Shown in pieces: positions 38,523 to 46,949 of a stretch of 64,000 nucleotides of DNA. Each line of letters opens with the position of its first letter. Positions within the stretch are counted from its first letter, which is position 1. Origin of the DNA: Paraburkholderia sp. (GTDB lineage Bacteria > Pseudomonadota > Gammaproteobacteria > Burkholderiales > Burkholderiaceae). A model generated the notes under the pieces. The model ran no database searches. It worked only from the letters and a program-made list of their open reading frames with translations, and was not told the DNA's origin. The stretch spans positions 310,001 to 374,000 of the forward strand of contig SCRN01000040.1 of NCBI GenBank assembly GCA_004322045.1, in the 5' to 3' direction. Both the position numbers and the translations under genes were made by a program.

Positions 38523-40071
38523 TCAGATCGACTCCTTCAATTGATGCGATCAATTCGTGATCGGCCCAACCGGCCGCGAACGCTTGCACGATGCGTCCGC
38601 GAAACATGACGAGGACACGGTCGCAGCCGCGCAAATCGTCGAGCTCGCCGCTCGACACGATCACTGCGCGGCCCTCGTCGCGGGCGCGTTCGGCCATGGC
38701 GAGCAAGGCTTCCTTCGATTTGACGTCCACGCCGGCCGTCGGATCGATCAGAACCAGGACGCGCGGATCGGTGGCAAGCGCCCGTGCCATGACGACTTTT
38801 TGCTGATTGCCGCCCGAGAGCCCCGACACCGGCGCAAGCGGGCCTGGCGCCACGATGCCGAGCGCGTCGATCGCCTCGCGTGCGAGCCGCGCCTTGACCC
38901 AAGGCGGCGCCAAACCGAACGAAGCCAGCCGCCGGGCAAGCGTCATCGTCGCGTTTTCGGCGATCGATTGAGACAGCACGAGCCCTTCTCGATGGCGGTC
39001 CTTCGGCACACACCCGATGCCGGCGTCGAGCGCGGCGGGCACGTCGCCATAAGGCAGCGAGACGCCCGCGCCGGCCTGATCGCCGAACACGCGCACGGCA
39101 CCCTTGCGCGGGCGCCGCAGGCCCGCGATGGCTTCGGCCACGCTCGTGCGTCCGCTGCTCGTCGCCCCGGTGAGGCCTATAACTTCGCCGCGCCGCACGC
39201 TGAGCGAAACGTCGTGGAAGTCCTCGCCGCAAAGCGCGTCGACTTCGAGCGCAGGCGGCGCATCGCCGAGCGGCGCCCGCCGCGACGCATCGTCCCGCGC
39301 GACACCGCCGGCTTCGCCCGTCATGGCCTCGATCAGCGCCTCGCGCGGCAATTGTTCGACGCCCGCTGTCAGAATCCGGCGAGCGTCGCGCAACACGGTC
39401 ACGGCCTGGCAGATTTCATAGACCTCTTGCAGATGATGCGAAATGAACAGGAACGTCACGCCCTCGCGCTGCAGCGCCTCGATGCGATGAAAGAGCCGTT
39501 TGATCTCATCGCCGTCGAGTTGCGCCGTGGGTTCGTCGAGGATGATGAAGCGCGCGCCGTGCGACAACGCGCGGGCGATCTCCACGAGTTGCCGCGCTTC
39601 GACGCCCAAGTCGCCGCAGCGCGTATCCTCGCGCACATCGATACGCCAGTGGTCGAGCAGCGCCCGCGCTTCCCGTCGCATCGCGCGCCAATCGATGATC
39701 CCGCCGCGCGTGGGCTGCCGATTCACGAACAGGTTCTCGGCGACGCTCAACTCGGGAATGACTGTGGAATGCTGATAGACGCACGCCACGCGCTCACGCC
39801 AAGCGTCGCGATCGGAGATCGGCGGCGCCAACTCGCCGCCGAACCGGATCTCGCCTTGATCGGGCTTGCGCAGCCCGGTGAGCAGCGATACGAGGGTCGA
39901 CTTGCCCGCGCCGTTGCGGCCGACGAGCGCATGCGATTCGCCCGGCATCACGCGTAGATCGACGCCCGAGAGCGCCATCGTCGAGCCGAAGCGCTTGCTT
40001 GCGCCGAGCGCTTCGACGACGGGCGCCGTCGGGCGCCCCGCGCTTTCGCTAGAGAGAAGAACGGCTGCCAT
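38512..40071 (-). CDS. Sugar ABC transporter ATP-binding protein, RbsA/MglA family
   Basis: 519-residue tandem ATPase. First domain: Walker A GRNGAGKST, LGVEARQLVEIARAL (degenerate signature, as is normal for domain 1), Walker B FIILDEPTAQLD. Second domain: weak Walker A GATSSGRTS, signature LSGGNQQKVVMARAL, LIDPTAGVDVKSK. I start at MAAVLLSSES; the frame extends 17 codons upstream. Located 54 bp after the binding-protein gene. Confidence 0.92.
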   Translation of the reverse strand: MAAVLLSSESAGRPTAPVVEALGASKRFGSTMALSGVDLRVMPGESHALVGRNGAGKSTLVSLLTGLRKPDQGEIRFGGELAPPISDRDAWRERVACVYQHSTVIPELSVAENLFVNRQPTRGGIIDWRAMRREARALLDHWRIDVREDTRCGDLGVEARQLVEIARALSHGARFIILDEPTAQLDGDEIKRLFHRIEALQREGVTFLFISHHLQEVYEICQAVTVLRDARRILTAGVEQLPREALIEAMTGEAGGVARDDASRRAPLGDAPPALEVDALCGEDFHDVSLSVRRGEVIGLTGATSSGRTSVAEAIAGLRRPRKGAVRVFGDQAGAGVSLPYGDVPAALDAGIGCVPKDRHREGLVLSQSIAENATMTLARRLASFGLAPPWVKARLAREAIDALGIVAPGPLAPVSGLSGGNQQKVVMARALATDPRVLVLIDPTAGVDVKSKEALLAMAERARDEGRAVIVSSGELDDLRGCDRVLVMFRGRIVQAFAAGWADHELIASIEGVDLNEA

Positions 40072-40125
40072 ATCGGCTCGCTGGTTCGATGTGTCGAAAG
40101 GGAAGGAACGAGGCGCGCACACCGC

Positions 40126-41259
40126 TCACTTGAGCGTATTGCCCCAAAGGTTCTTGTCGTCGACGTTCGCTTTGGTGACGAGCGGCGCGGGCAATTGATC
40201 TTCGAGCATGCCCGGCGCCAGCTCGATGATGGTGCTGCCATGATCGGTCGGACCCGGCTTGAAGGTCTTGCCCGCGAGCGCTTCCTTCAAGTACCAGAGG
40301 CCGTATTTCGCATAGGCATCGGCCGGTTGCGACACGGTCGCGTCGATCTCTCCCTTGCGGATCGCATCGAACTCTTGAGGAATCCCGTCATTGCTGACGA
40401 TGACGATATGCTTCGGGTCGCCGACGGGAAACAGCATCTGCTTGCGGCGCAACGTCTGCAGCGTCGGCGAGAGATACACCCCGCCCGCTTGCATATAGAT
40501 GCCTTTGACGTCCGGGTTCGCGGTCAGCAGGCTGTCGAGCGCGGAAGCGGCCACATCGCCTTTCCAGGCGGCCGGAATCTCGAGCAATTGAAGCTTCGGA
40601 TAGTGGCTCTTGATGCAAGATCGGAATGCTTCGGACCGGTCCCGGCCGTTGACGGAGGCGAGATCGCCCATGATCTGCACCACTTTGCCCTGCGATACGT
40701 GATCGCCGATGTACTTGCAGGCCTTCTCGCCATAGGCCCGGTTATCGGCGCGCACGACCATCGCCACTTTGCCCTGCGTCGGCGCGACATCGACGGCCAC
40801 GACCGGCACGTGCTTGGCCGACGCCGCATCGAGCGCCCGGCTGATTGCCGCCGAATCGAGCGGCCCCGTGACGATCCCTTTGACGCGTTGATTGAGCAGC
40901 GTATTGATATCGGTGATCTGTTGCGCCGGGTCGCCGTTCGAGTTGACGGGCGCGAGCATGTCCACACCGAGCGCCTTTGCGTACTGCGGCAGATAGTTGT
41001 TGTATGCCTGCCAGAACGGCGAGGTGAGCAGCGGCAAATTCGCGCCCACTGCGTCGCTTCCCCCTTGTGCGGCTTGCACCGCAGGCGCCGCCGCGCCGAA
41101 AGCCGCAAGCGCGGCCGCCGTGGCGAGGCTGTAGCGTGCCCATGCGCGGCGGCTGGCGCGCGTCCTGGCGCGTGCCGAGGGTGACGCCGCGAGTCGAACA
41201 AAACGAAATGCGCGAATTGCCCAATGCCGGGTATCGGCCGGCTCAAAGCTGAACGTCAT
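40126..41259 (-). CDS. Sugar ABC transporter periplasmic binding protein
   Basis: 377 residues, a periplasmic binding protein of the ribose/galactose type (LPLLTSPFWQAYNNYLPQYAKALG, VPVVAVDVAP, RADNRAYGEKACKYI, QIMGDLASVNGRDRSEAFR). The N-terminus is unusual: about 40 Arg/Ala-rich residues before a hydrophobic stretch ending AVQAAQ; the ATG at 41,259 is the only in-frame start seen. It is the first gene of the cluster, facing the iclR gene. The ligand is inferred, not read. Confidence 0.88.
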   Translation of the reverse strand: MTFSFEPADTRHWAIRAFRFVRLAASPSARARTRASRRAWARYSLATAAALAAFGAAAPAVQAAQGGSDAVGANLPLLTSPFWQAYNNYLPQYAKALGVDMLAPVNSNGDPAQQITDINTLLNQRVKGIVTGPLDSAAISRALDAASAKHVPVVAVDVAPTQGKVAMVVRADNRAYGEKACKYIGDHVSQGKVVQIMGDLASVNGRDRSEAFRSCIKSHYPKLQLLEIPAAWKGDVAASALDSLLTANPDVKGIYMQAGGVYLSPTLQTLRRKQMLFPVGDPKHIVIVSNDGIPQEFDAIRKGEIDATVSQPADAYAKYGLWYLKEALAGKTFKPGPTDHGSTIIELAPGMLEDQLPAPLVTKANVDDKNLWGNTLK

Positions 41260-41423
41260 GGTTGTCTCCTAGTCCTCATGCGTCGGGAAGACGCAACGGC
41301 TCGGGCTTTTCGGGCCCGATCTATGGTCCGCTCTGCGGCGGCTTCGCTATGCTGCGGTTTGCGGCTTGGCGGATGTCTCCGCGAGCCGGGTTCGTCGGCG
41401 TCGACGGTTTTCGATCGACGCAC

Positions 41424-41455
41424 TTATTCATGGATGAACGTATTATTCATATACG
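41424..41455. promoter_or_regulatory. Candidate operator between sugar cluster and iclR
   Basis: In the 269-bp divergent gap there are two adjacent inverted repeats: TTCAT-GG-ATGAA (41,427-41,438) and CGTAT-N7-ATACG (41,439-41,455), and TTATTCAT occurs twice 19 bp apart. Position and AT content suggest a site for the adjacent IclR regulator. No footprint evidence is available. Confidence 0.5.
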
Positions 41456-41528
41456 GACGATAGAACGTCAAGGACGACGTTCGCCCGTGTTTTCCCTTAG
41501 GGACTCAAGCTGTGAGGAAGCGAAGTCA

Positions 41529-42347
41529 GTGAAACCAGCCAAGCAAACCGCCGCGAACGAAGCGGCTCCGGACGGCGCGACCGACGAAGCCGAGCGTTAC
41601 CGCGCGCCGGCGCTCGACAAAGGGCTCGACATCCTCGAGCTGTTGTCCGAACAAAAGGAAGGATTGACCCGCGCCGAGATCATGAAAGCGCTGGGACGCA
41701 ACGCGAGCGAGATCTACCGGATGCTCGAGCGGCTCGTCGCCCGGCAATATGTGATGCGCTCGACGGCCGGCGATCGGTACTCGCTGAGCCTCAAGCTGTT
41801 TGCACTCGCGCACCGGCACCCGCCGATGAACCGGTTCATCGCCGAAGCATTGCCCGTGATGCAGGCCTTCGCCGAGACGGCCGAGCAATCGTGTCACCTG
41901 ACGGTCTACGATCGGGGCAACCTGCTCGTGATCGCACAGGTCGACGGCCCCGGCACGTGGGGCCTGTCGATTCGTCTCGGCTCGCGCGTCGGATTGGTCG
42001 ACACTGCCTCGGGCCAAGTCATGCTCGCATTTCAAAGCGAGGCCGAACGGGTGCGCATGCTCGCGGAACACACGAAGGTCAAGGGAGAAGTCGCACTCGG
42101 CGATGCGGCGCTCGCGGCGTTGCTCGCGTCGATCCGCGAGCGAGGACACCTGCGCAAGGACAGCGCGCAGACGTTCGGCGTGACCGACGTCACGTTCCCG
42201 ATCCTTGGCCCGTCGGGGCATGCGATGGCCTGTCTCACTACGCCTTACATGCGACGCATCGACGAGTACGTCGCGCCCTCGCTCGATGACGTGACCGCCA
42301 TGCTCGACGCGGCCGCGCGCAAACTGTCGATGCACGAGGCGAGCTAG
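41529..42347 (+). CDS. IclR family transcriptional regulator
   Basis: 272 residues from a GTG start, chosen because GAGGAAG stands 8 bases before it; an ATG 33 codons upstream (41,430) has no ribosome site and overlaps the putative operator. Domains: N-terminal winged helix (LDILELLSEQKEGLTRAEIMKALGRNASEIYRMLERL) and the IclR effector domain (CHLTVYDRGNLLVIAQV, RVGLVDTASGQVMLAF, VTDVTFPILGPSGHAMACLT). Divergent from the sugar cluster, which it presumably controls in response to a pathway intermediate. Confidence 0.9.
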   Translation: MKPAKQTAANEAAPDGATDEAERYRAPALDKGLDILELLSEQKEGLTRAEIMKALGRNASEIYRMLERLVARQYVMRSTAGDRYSLSLKLFALAHRHPPMNRFIAEALPVMQAFAETAEQSCHLTVYDRGNLLVIAQVDGPGTWGLSIRLGSRVGLVDTASGQVMLAFQSEAERVRMLAEHTKVKGEVALGDAALAALLASIRERGHLRKDSAQTFGVTDVTFPILGPSGHAMACLTTPYMRRIDEYVAPSLDDVTAMLDAAARKLSMHEAS

Positions 42348-42463
42348 CGACGCGACATAGCGTCGCGCGCCGGACGCTCAACTTGCGACGGGCCTGCGCC
42401 GTTAACTCAGGGAAAGAAGCACCCACACTGACACTGGGCAGTAGAACCTCTTACACACTTGAT

Positions 42464-43945
42464 ATGAAACCAGGCACACCGAACGAAGCAAGCGGTCTCG
42501 ATGCGACAGGCGTCACGTCCGTCGATTTATTCGACCTTACGCCCACCTCGCTCTGGCTCGAAGACTACAGCCGCCTGCATGCACTGTTCGCTACCTGGCG
42601 CGAGCAAGGCGTAACCGACCTGCGCGCATTCCTCGCAGCCGACACCGGCCGCGTCGCGCAATGTTCGGCATGCATCCGCGTGTTGAAGGTCAATCGCCGC
42701 ACGTTGGAAATGTACGGCGCGCACGACTTCGACGAACTGTGCGCGCGCTTGGACATCGTGTTGCGCGACGACATGCTCGAAGCGCACGTCGACGAACTCG
42801 TCCAAATGTGGTCGGGCAGCCGCACGTTCGAAAGCCAAAGCGTGAATTACACGCTGGACGGACGGCGGCTCGACATCTTGCTCAAGGGCGTCATCCTTCC
42901 CGGCCATGAAGCGTCGTGGGACCGGGTGCTCGTGGCCATCGACGACATCACCGCGCTCGAAGATGCGCGGCGGCGCGTGGCCGCGAGTCAGCAATACGCG
43001 CAAGGATTGTTCGAGCATGCGCCCGTTTCGTTATGGATCGAAGACTTCCGCCGCATCAAAGGGCTGATTGACGAGGTGCGCGAACAAGGCATCGTCGACT
43101 TTCGCACGTTCACCGACGTCCATCCCGATTTCGTCGAGCGCTGCATGGCGGAGATCGTCGTGCTCGACGTCAACCGCTACACGATCGATCTGTTCAAGGC
43201 CGACGACAAAACCGCGCTGCTGGGCCGTCTGCCCGACGTGTTTCGCGACGACATGCATCAGCACTTTCGCGAGCAGTTGATCGACCTATGGGAGGGGCGG
43301 CTGTTTCAGCAACGCGAGGTGCTGAACTACGCGCTCGACGGCAGCGAAGTGCACCTGCATTTGCAGTTCTCGGTCTTTCCCGGTCATGAAGACCAATGGG
43401 ACCTCGTGCTGCTCGCGCTGACCGACATCACCGCGCGCAAAAAGGCCGAGGCGTACCTCGAATACTTGGGCAAGCACGACGTGCTGACGAAGCTGAAGAA
43501 CCGCTCGTTCTATGTCGACGAACTCAATCGCCTCGAGCGCAAAGGTCCCTTCCCCGTCAGCGCGATCATCGTCGATTTGAACGACCTGAAGACCGTCAAC
43601 GACCAGTTGGGCCATGCGGCGGGAGATGCGCTTTTGCGCCGTGCCGGCGAAGCGCTGGCCAAAGCGATTCAAAAGCCCTATCAGGCCGCTCGCATTGGCG
43701 GCGACGAGTTCGTCATACTGCTGCCCGGGGCGAACGAGCGCGACACCGAAGTGGTGGCCGAAAGCATCCGGCAAATCGTCGAACTCAACAATCAGTTCTA
43801 TTCGGGCCCGGCGCTGAGCTTCTCGATGGGCTATGCCACGTGCGAGCACGGCGAGCGCATCGAAGACATGCTGCGCGAGGCCGATGCCGCGATGTACGAA
43901 GACAAGCGCCGCCATCACGCACCGGAAGCCGCGTCGGAAAGCTGA
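42464..43945 (+). CDS. PAS-PAS-GGDEF diguanylate cyclase
   Basis: 493 residues, soluble. Two tandem PAS-like units (about residues 20-165 and 183-325) are internal duplicates: SLWLEDYSRLH...REQGVTDLR and SLWIEDFRRIK...REQGIVDFR, each ending in a D-ITA motif. The GGDEF domain (about 332-485) has an intact RIGGDEFVIL at 410-419, so it can make cyclic di-GMP. No RxxD inhibitory site is found five residues ahead of it. No transmembrane segment. It likely senses a small ligand or redox cue in the cytoplasm. Confidence 0.9.
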   Translation: MKPGTPNEASGLDATGVTSVDLFDLTPTSLWLEDYSRLHALFATWREQGVTDLRAFLAADTGRVAQCSACIRVLKVNRRTLEMYGAHDFDELCARLDIVLRDDMLEAHVDELVQMWSGSRTFESQSVNYTLDGRRLDILLKGVILPGHEASWDRVLVAIDDITALEDARRRVAASQQYAQGLFEHAPVSLWIEDFRRIKGLIDEVREQGIVDFRTFTDVHPDFVERCMAEIVVLDVNRYTIDLFKADDKTALLGRLPDVFRDDMHQHFREQLIDLWEGRLFQQREVLNYALDGSEVHLHLQFSVFPGHEDQWDLVLLALTDITARKKAEAYLEYLGKHDVLTKLKNRSFYVDELNRLERKGPFPVSAIIVDLNDLKTVNDQLGHAAGDALLRRAGEALAKAIQKPYQAARIGGDEFVILLPGANERDTEVVAESIRQIVELNNQFYSGPALSFSMGYATCEHGERIEDMLREADAAMYEDKRRHHAPEAASES

Positions 43946-43969
43946 TCGCCGCTTTTTTTCGCTGAAAGG

Positions 43970-43998
43970 TTGACTATCTACCTACTAGTAGATAAAGT
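43970..43998 (+). promoter_or_regulatory. tetR promoter with 20-bp palindromic operator
   Basis: Operator TATCTACCTACTAGTAGATA at 43,975-43,994: perfect 7-bp arms. It lies between a TTGACT -35 (43,970-43,975) and a TAAAGT -10-like hexamer (43,993-43,998), so a bound repressor would block RNA polymerase. The same 20-bp pattern recurs ahead of ohr. The -10 end falls about 7 bases before the start codon, which would leave almost no leader. Confidence 0.72.
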
Positions 43999-44005
43999 AA
44001 TGCAC

Positions 44006-44572
44006 ATGGAAACGACGAAGCCGGTGCGTGAACAGATCCTCGATCATGCGATCACGCTCATGATGCTGCGCGGCTACAACGGCTTCAGCTACCGAGATTT
44101 GTCGGAACTCGTCGGCGTGAAAACGTCGAGCATCCATTACTACTTCCCGTCGAAAGACGATCTGGTGCTCGAAGCCGTTCATGCCTATACGCAGGAAGTG
44201 CAACGCGCGGTTCGAACGATCGACGTTGCATTGCCGGCGGCGGCAAAGCTCGCCAAGTTCGCGAAGATGTTCGGCCGCACGCTCGGCGACGGCGATCATA
44301 TTTGTCTTTGCGGCATGCTCGCGTCGGACATCGAAACGTTGCCAGAGCCGGTGCGCATAGCGGTGCAAGGGTTTTTCAAGGCGAACGAGGCCTGGCTCGC
44401 CGATGTCTTTGCGCAAGGGATGCGCGACGGCACCCTCGCCTCCAGCGCCAAGCCTGATCAGGCGGCGCGGACCTTCTTCGCGGCGCTGCAGGGCGCAGGA
44501 TTGGCGAGCCGGTTGTTCCGAACCAAAAGCCGGCTCGAAGAAGTAGACGGGTCGTTCAAGTCGTCGAAGTAA
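44006..44572 (+). CDS. TetR family transcriptional repressor
   Basis: 188 residues from METTKPVREQ (an ATG two codons earlier, 44,000, is possible). N-terminal HTH: REQILDHAITLMMLRGYNGFSYRDLSELVGVKTSSIHYYFPSKDDL. The C-terminal ligand domain has three cysteines in HICLCGMLASD and no known signature beyond TetR_C. Self-regulation is suggested by an operator in its promoter and the second copy at ohr hints that it senses organic peroxide or electrophile stress through cysteine. Followed by a terminator. Confidence 0.88.
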   Translation: METTKPVREQILDHAITLMMLRGYNGFSYRDLSELVGVKTSSIHYYFPSKDDLVLEAVHAYTQEVQRAVRTIDVALPAAAKLAKFAKMFGRTLGDGDHICLCGMLASDIETLPEPVRIAVQGFFKANEAWLADVFAQGMRDGTLASSAKPDQAARTFFAALQGAGLASRLFRTKSRLEEVDGSFKSSK

Positions 44573-44597
44573 GCGTTAGCACGAAGTATGGAAGCAA

Positions 44598-44623
44598 GGG
44601 GCGCAAGACAGCGCCCCGTTTTT
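44598..44623 (+). terminator. Rho-independent terminator after tetR
   Basis: Stem GGGGCGC/GCGCCCC (44,598-44,604 and 44,611-44,617), loop aagaca, then GTTTTT. It separates tetR from ohr, so ohr needs its own promoter. Confidence 0.85.
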
Positions 44624-44626
44624 AGG

Positions 44627-44656
44627 TTGATTTATCTATCTTCTGATAGATAGAGC
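44627..44656 (+). promoter_or_regulatory. ohr promoter region with second copy of the 20-bp operator
   Basis: TATCTATCTTCTGATAGATA at 44,633-44,652: perfect 8-bp arms. Aligned with the tetR operator the two share TATCTAyCTwCTrrTAGATA, identical outer arms and equal length. TTGATT directly precedes it as a -35 candidate. The ATG of ohr is 138 bp downstream. Confidence 0.7.
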
Positions 44657-44790
44657 GTTGAATCGTTGCGACCCGCAACGGGAGAAGTACCCACTGTGCA
44701 GTAGGGTTTTGCGCATGGCCTATCTTGTACGAGCGCAGGCCCAGCGGACCCCACCTCACCTCACCTTCATTCATTGAGAGGAGTTACACC

Positions 44791-45216
44791 ATGTCGATCG
44801 AAAAAGTTCTCTATCGTGCCCATGCTCGCGCAACGGGTGGCCGTGACGGACGCGCAGTCGTTCCCGACAGCGGCCTGGATCTGCGTTTGACGACGCCGCG
44901 CGAACTGGGCGGCGCGGGCGGCGACGGCGCGAATCCCGAGCAACTCTTCGCAGCCGGCTACAGCGCGTGTTTCATTGGTGCACTAAAGTTCGTCGCTGCG
45001 CGCGACAAGATCGCGTTGCCGCAGGATGTGGCGATCGACGGTAGCGTCGGCATCGGCCTGATTCCGAACGGCTTCGGGATCGAAGTCGAATTGAAGATCT
45101 CGCTGCCGGGCATGGACCGCGCGGTTGCCCAAGCGCTGATCGAAAAGGCGCATGTCGTCTGCCCATATTCGAACGCGACACGCAATAACATCGACGTGAC
45201 GCTCACGCTCGCCTGA
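44791..45216 (+). CDS. ohr: Organic hydroperoxide resistance protein (Ohr)
   Basis: 141-residue thiol peroxidase that reduces organic hydroperoxides, using lipoyl groups as reductant in known members. The catalytic set is complete: Arg18 in GGRDG, Glu50 in NPEQ, peroxidatic Cys60 in GYSACF and resolving Cys124 in [37 protein letters not shown] is highly typical of Ohr rather than OsmC. GAGAGGAG precedes the ATG. Regulation appears to be through the TetR-type operator, not the MarR-type OhrR commonly found with ohr. Confidence 0.96.
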   Translation: MSIEKVLYRAHARATGGRDGRAVVPDSGLDLRLTTPRELGGAGGDGANPEQLFAAGYSACFIGALKFVAARDKIALPQDVAIDGSVGIGLIPNGFGIEVELKISLPGMDRAVAQALIEKAHVVCPYSNATRNNIDVTLTLA

Positions 45217-45232
45217 GCCAGCGATCCGACGC

Positions 45233-45263
45233 AAAAAAAATACCCAGGCTTCACCGGCCTGGG
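45233..45263 (-). terminator. Rho-independent terminator, leftward
   Basis: Stem CCCAGGC/GCCTGGG (loop of 7) followed on the minus strand by TATTTTTTTT. It would end transcripts of the DUF4148 gene about 140 bp past its stop, and lies beyond ohr. Confidence 0.75.
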
Positions 45264-45406
45264 CAAACACCACCGGGAACTCCAGCGGCTCGGAGAAGAT
45301 CGGCGTCGCATGGCCCGTGTGAACACAGTCTCACGGTCTCACGGTTTAGATTCGGCGATCCGCCTATAGGCGAATCGCCGAACGTCCGCGGCGCCGGAAT
45401 CGATCC

Positions 45407-45733
45407 TTAGTTGTGCTGATAAACGGGCGGCGAGTACGTGCTGACGGCGGCGTCGTTCGTACGGCTGCCTGCTTGCGAGGCGCCCTGTACGCTGGGCCCA
45501 TAGCCGCTCGTATCGGCTTGCGCGACGCCTTGCTGCGCGTTGACGCGTTGCTGAGCGGCTTGGATGTTTTCCGGGTAGTGTTGCCGATCGCGCGGGTTGT
45601 AGCCGGCTTGTTCGAGACGCACCAGATCGGCGCGCACTTGGTCGCGCGTGAGCGGTTGGTTCGGTTGAGCGAAAGCGGCCACGGGGGCGACGAGGGCGAC
45701 GGCAACTGCGATTTGCTTGATGAGTGCGTTCAT
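45407..45733 (-). CDS. DUF4148 domain protein, secreted
   Basis: 108 residues: signal peptide MNALIKQIAVAVALVAPVAA-FAQ (about 23 residues), then LTRDQVRADLVRLEQAGYNPRDRQHYPENIQAAQQRV, the DUF4148 hallmark common in Burkholderiaceae. The tail is Gln/Ser/Ala rich. Periplasmic, function unknown. Alone on its strand. Confidence 0.9.
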   Translation of the reverse strand: MNALIKQIAVAVALVAPVAAFAQPNQPLTRDQVRADLVRLEQAGYNPRDRQHYPENIQAAQQRVNAQQGVAQADTSGYGPSVQGASQAGSRTNDAAVSTYSPPVYQHN

Positions 45734-45981
45734 GATGACTACCTCCGAATACTTTTTTAAGGGGCTGCGACACGGTTGTGTGCAGCAGGTGAAGGCAGTG
45801 TAGGCTTAGGGTCTTCCCGGATAAATATGGGAATCCGGAATTCATTGGTGCGTGTGGAATAACAATCCTGGCCCGCCGCTCCCGGCCGGCCTGCACGAGC
45901 CGAAGCGCCGCCGCGCGACTTGTTCGACAATGACGCTGCAGTGGTTATTCGAAAAGAGAACGATACGGAGGGAGGCGTCCT

Positions 45982-46932
45982 ATGGACCGCTTCGTTGCAA
46001 TGAAGGTGTTCGCGCGGGTCGTCGAGTCGCACAGTTTCGTGAAGGCCGCCGAATCGCTGCATATGGCGGCGCCCCAGGTGTCGCGGATCGTCCAGGCGCT
46101 CGAGGCGCATCTTGGCGCGCGCTTGCTCAACCGCACGACGCGCAGCATCAGCGTGACCGACGACGGCGAGGCTTACTACCAGCGCTGCATGCGCGTGCTG
46201 GCAGAAGTCGACGAGATGGAGGCCGAGCTCACGCATGCGAAGCTCAATCCCAAGGGGCGTTTGAAGGTGAATCTGCCGGCGCTCGTCGCCAAGCTGATCA
46301 TCATTCCCGCCCTGCCCGATTTTTTCGAGCAGTATCCCGACATTGAGATCGAGATGGGACTGAGCGATCGTCAAGTCGATATCGTCGAAGAAGGCGTGGA
46401 TTGCGTCATTCGCACGGGCGAACTCGAAGATTCGGGGCTCGTAGCGCGGCGCCTCGGCAACATGCGGCGTGTGACGTGCGCCTCGCCCGCTTACCTCGAG
46501 AGATACGGTGAGCCGAAAACGATCGACGACTTGCGCGAGCATATCGGCGTCAATTACGTATCGAGCAATACGGGGCGCGTGCGCAGTTGGGACTACATGG
46601 TGGGCGGCCGGATCGAGACCGTTGATATGCGCGGCATGATCGCGGTCAATGACGTCGATGCCTACGTGTCATGTGGCCTGCACGGACTCGGGTTGCTCAA
46701 GACGGCGATTTTCCCGATCGCTCGACATCTCGAGAGCGGCGAATTGAAGGAAATCTTGACGGGCTACTGCTCGCCGCCGCGGGCGATTTCCATTATGTAT
46801 GCGCGCAACCGCCACTTGCCGCGCAAGGTTCGTGTGTTTGCCGATTGGGTGCAGGCGCTCTTCGCAAACGAGCCGTTGATGCAGACAGCCGTCAAGGCAG
46901 CACCGAGCGTGGACGCCGCGGAAGCCGCATAG
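45982..46932 (+). CDS. LysR family transcriptional regulator
   Basis: 316 residues. N-terminal HTH MDRFVAMKVFARVVESHSFVKAAESLHMAAPQVSRIVQALEAHLGARLLNRTTRSI, then the type-2 periplasmic-like effector domain (SDRQVDIVEEGVDCVIRTGEL, VARRLG). It belongs to the group that often regulates redox or transport genes; the target is not obvious because its divergent neighbour is only a DUF4148 gene. Good spacing from GGAGG just before the ATG. Ends at a strong bidirectional terminator. Confidence 0.92.
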   Translation: MDRFVAMKVFARVVESHSFVKAAESLHMAAPQVSRIVQALEAHLGARLLNRTTRSISVTDDGEAYYQRCMRVLAEVDEMEAELTHAKLNPKGRLKVNLPALVAKLIIIPALPDFFEQYPDIEIEMGLSDRQVDIVEEGVDCVIRTGELEDSGLVARRLGNMRRVTCASPAYLERYGEPKTIDDLREHIGVNYVSSNTGRVRSWDYMVGGRIETVDMRGMIAVNDVDAYVSCGLHGLGLLKTAIFPIARHLESGELKEILTGYCSPPRAISIMYARNRHLPRKVRVFADWVQALFANEPLMQTAVKAAPSVDAAEAA

Positions 46933-46949
46933 CCGCACAAAGGGCAACA

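Noticed and set aside
38557-39957. 466-codon plus-strand frame opposite the sugar ABC ATPase
   Set aside because: Antisense of a gene with clear Walker and signature motifs.
45353-45380. Hairpin CGGCGATCCGCC-TATA-GGCGAATCGCCG
   Set aside because: One mismatch, no T tract; a true terminator for the same gene lies further on at 45,233-45,263.
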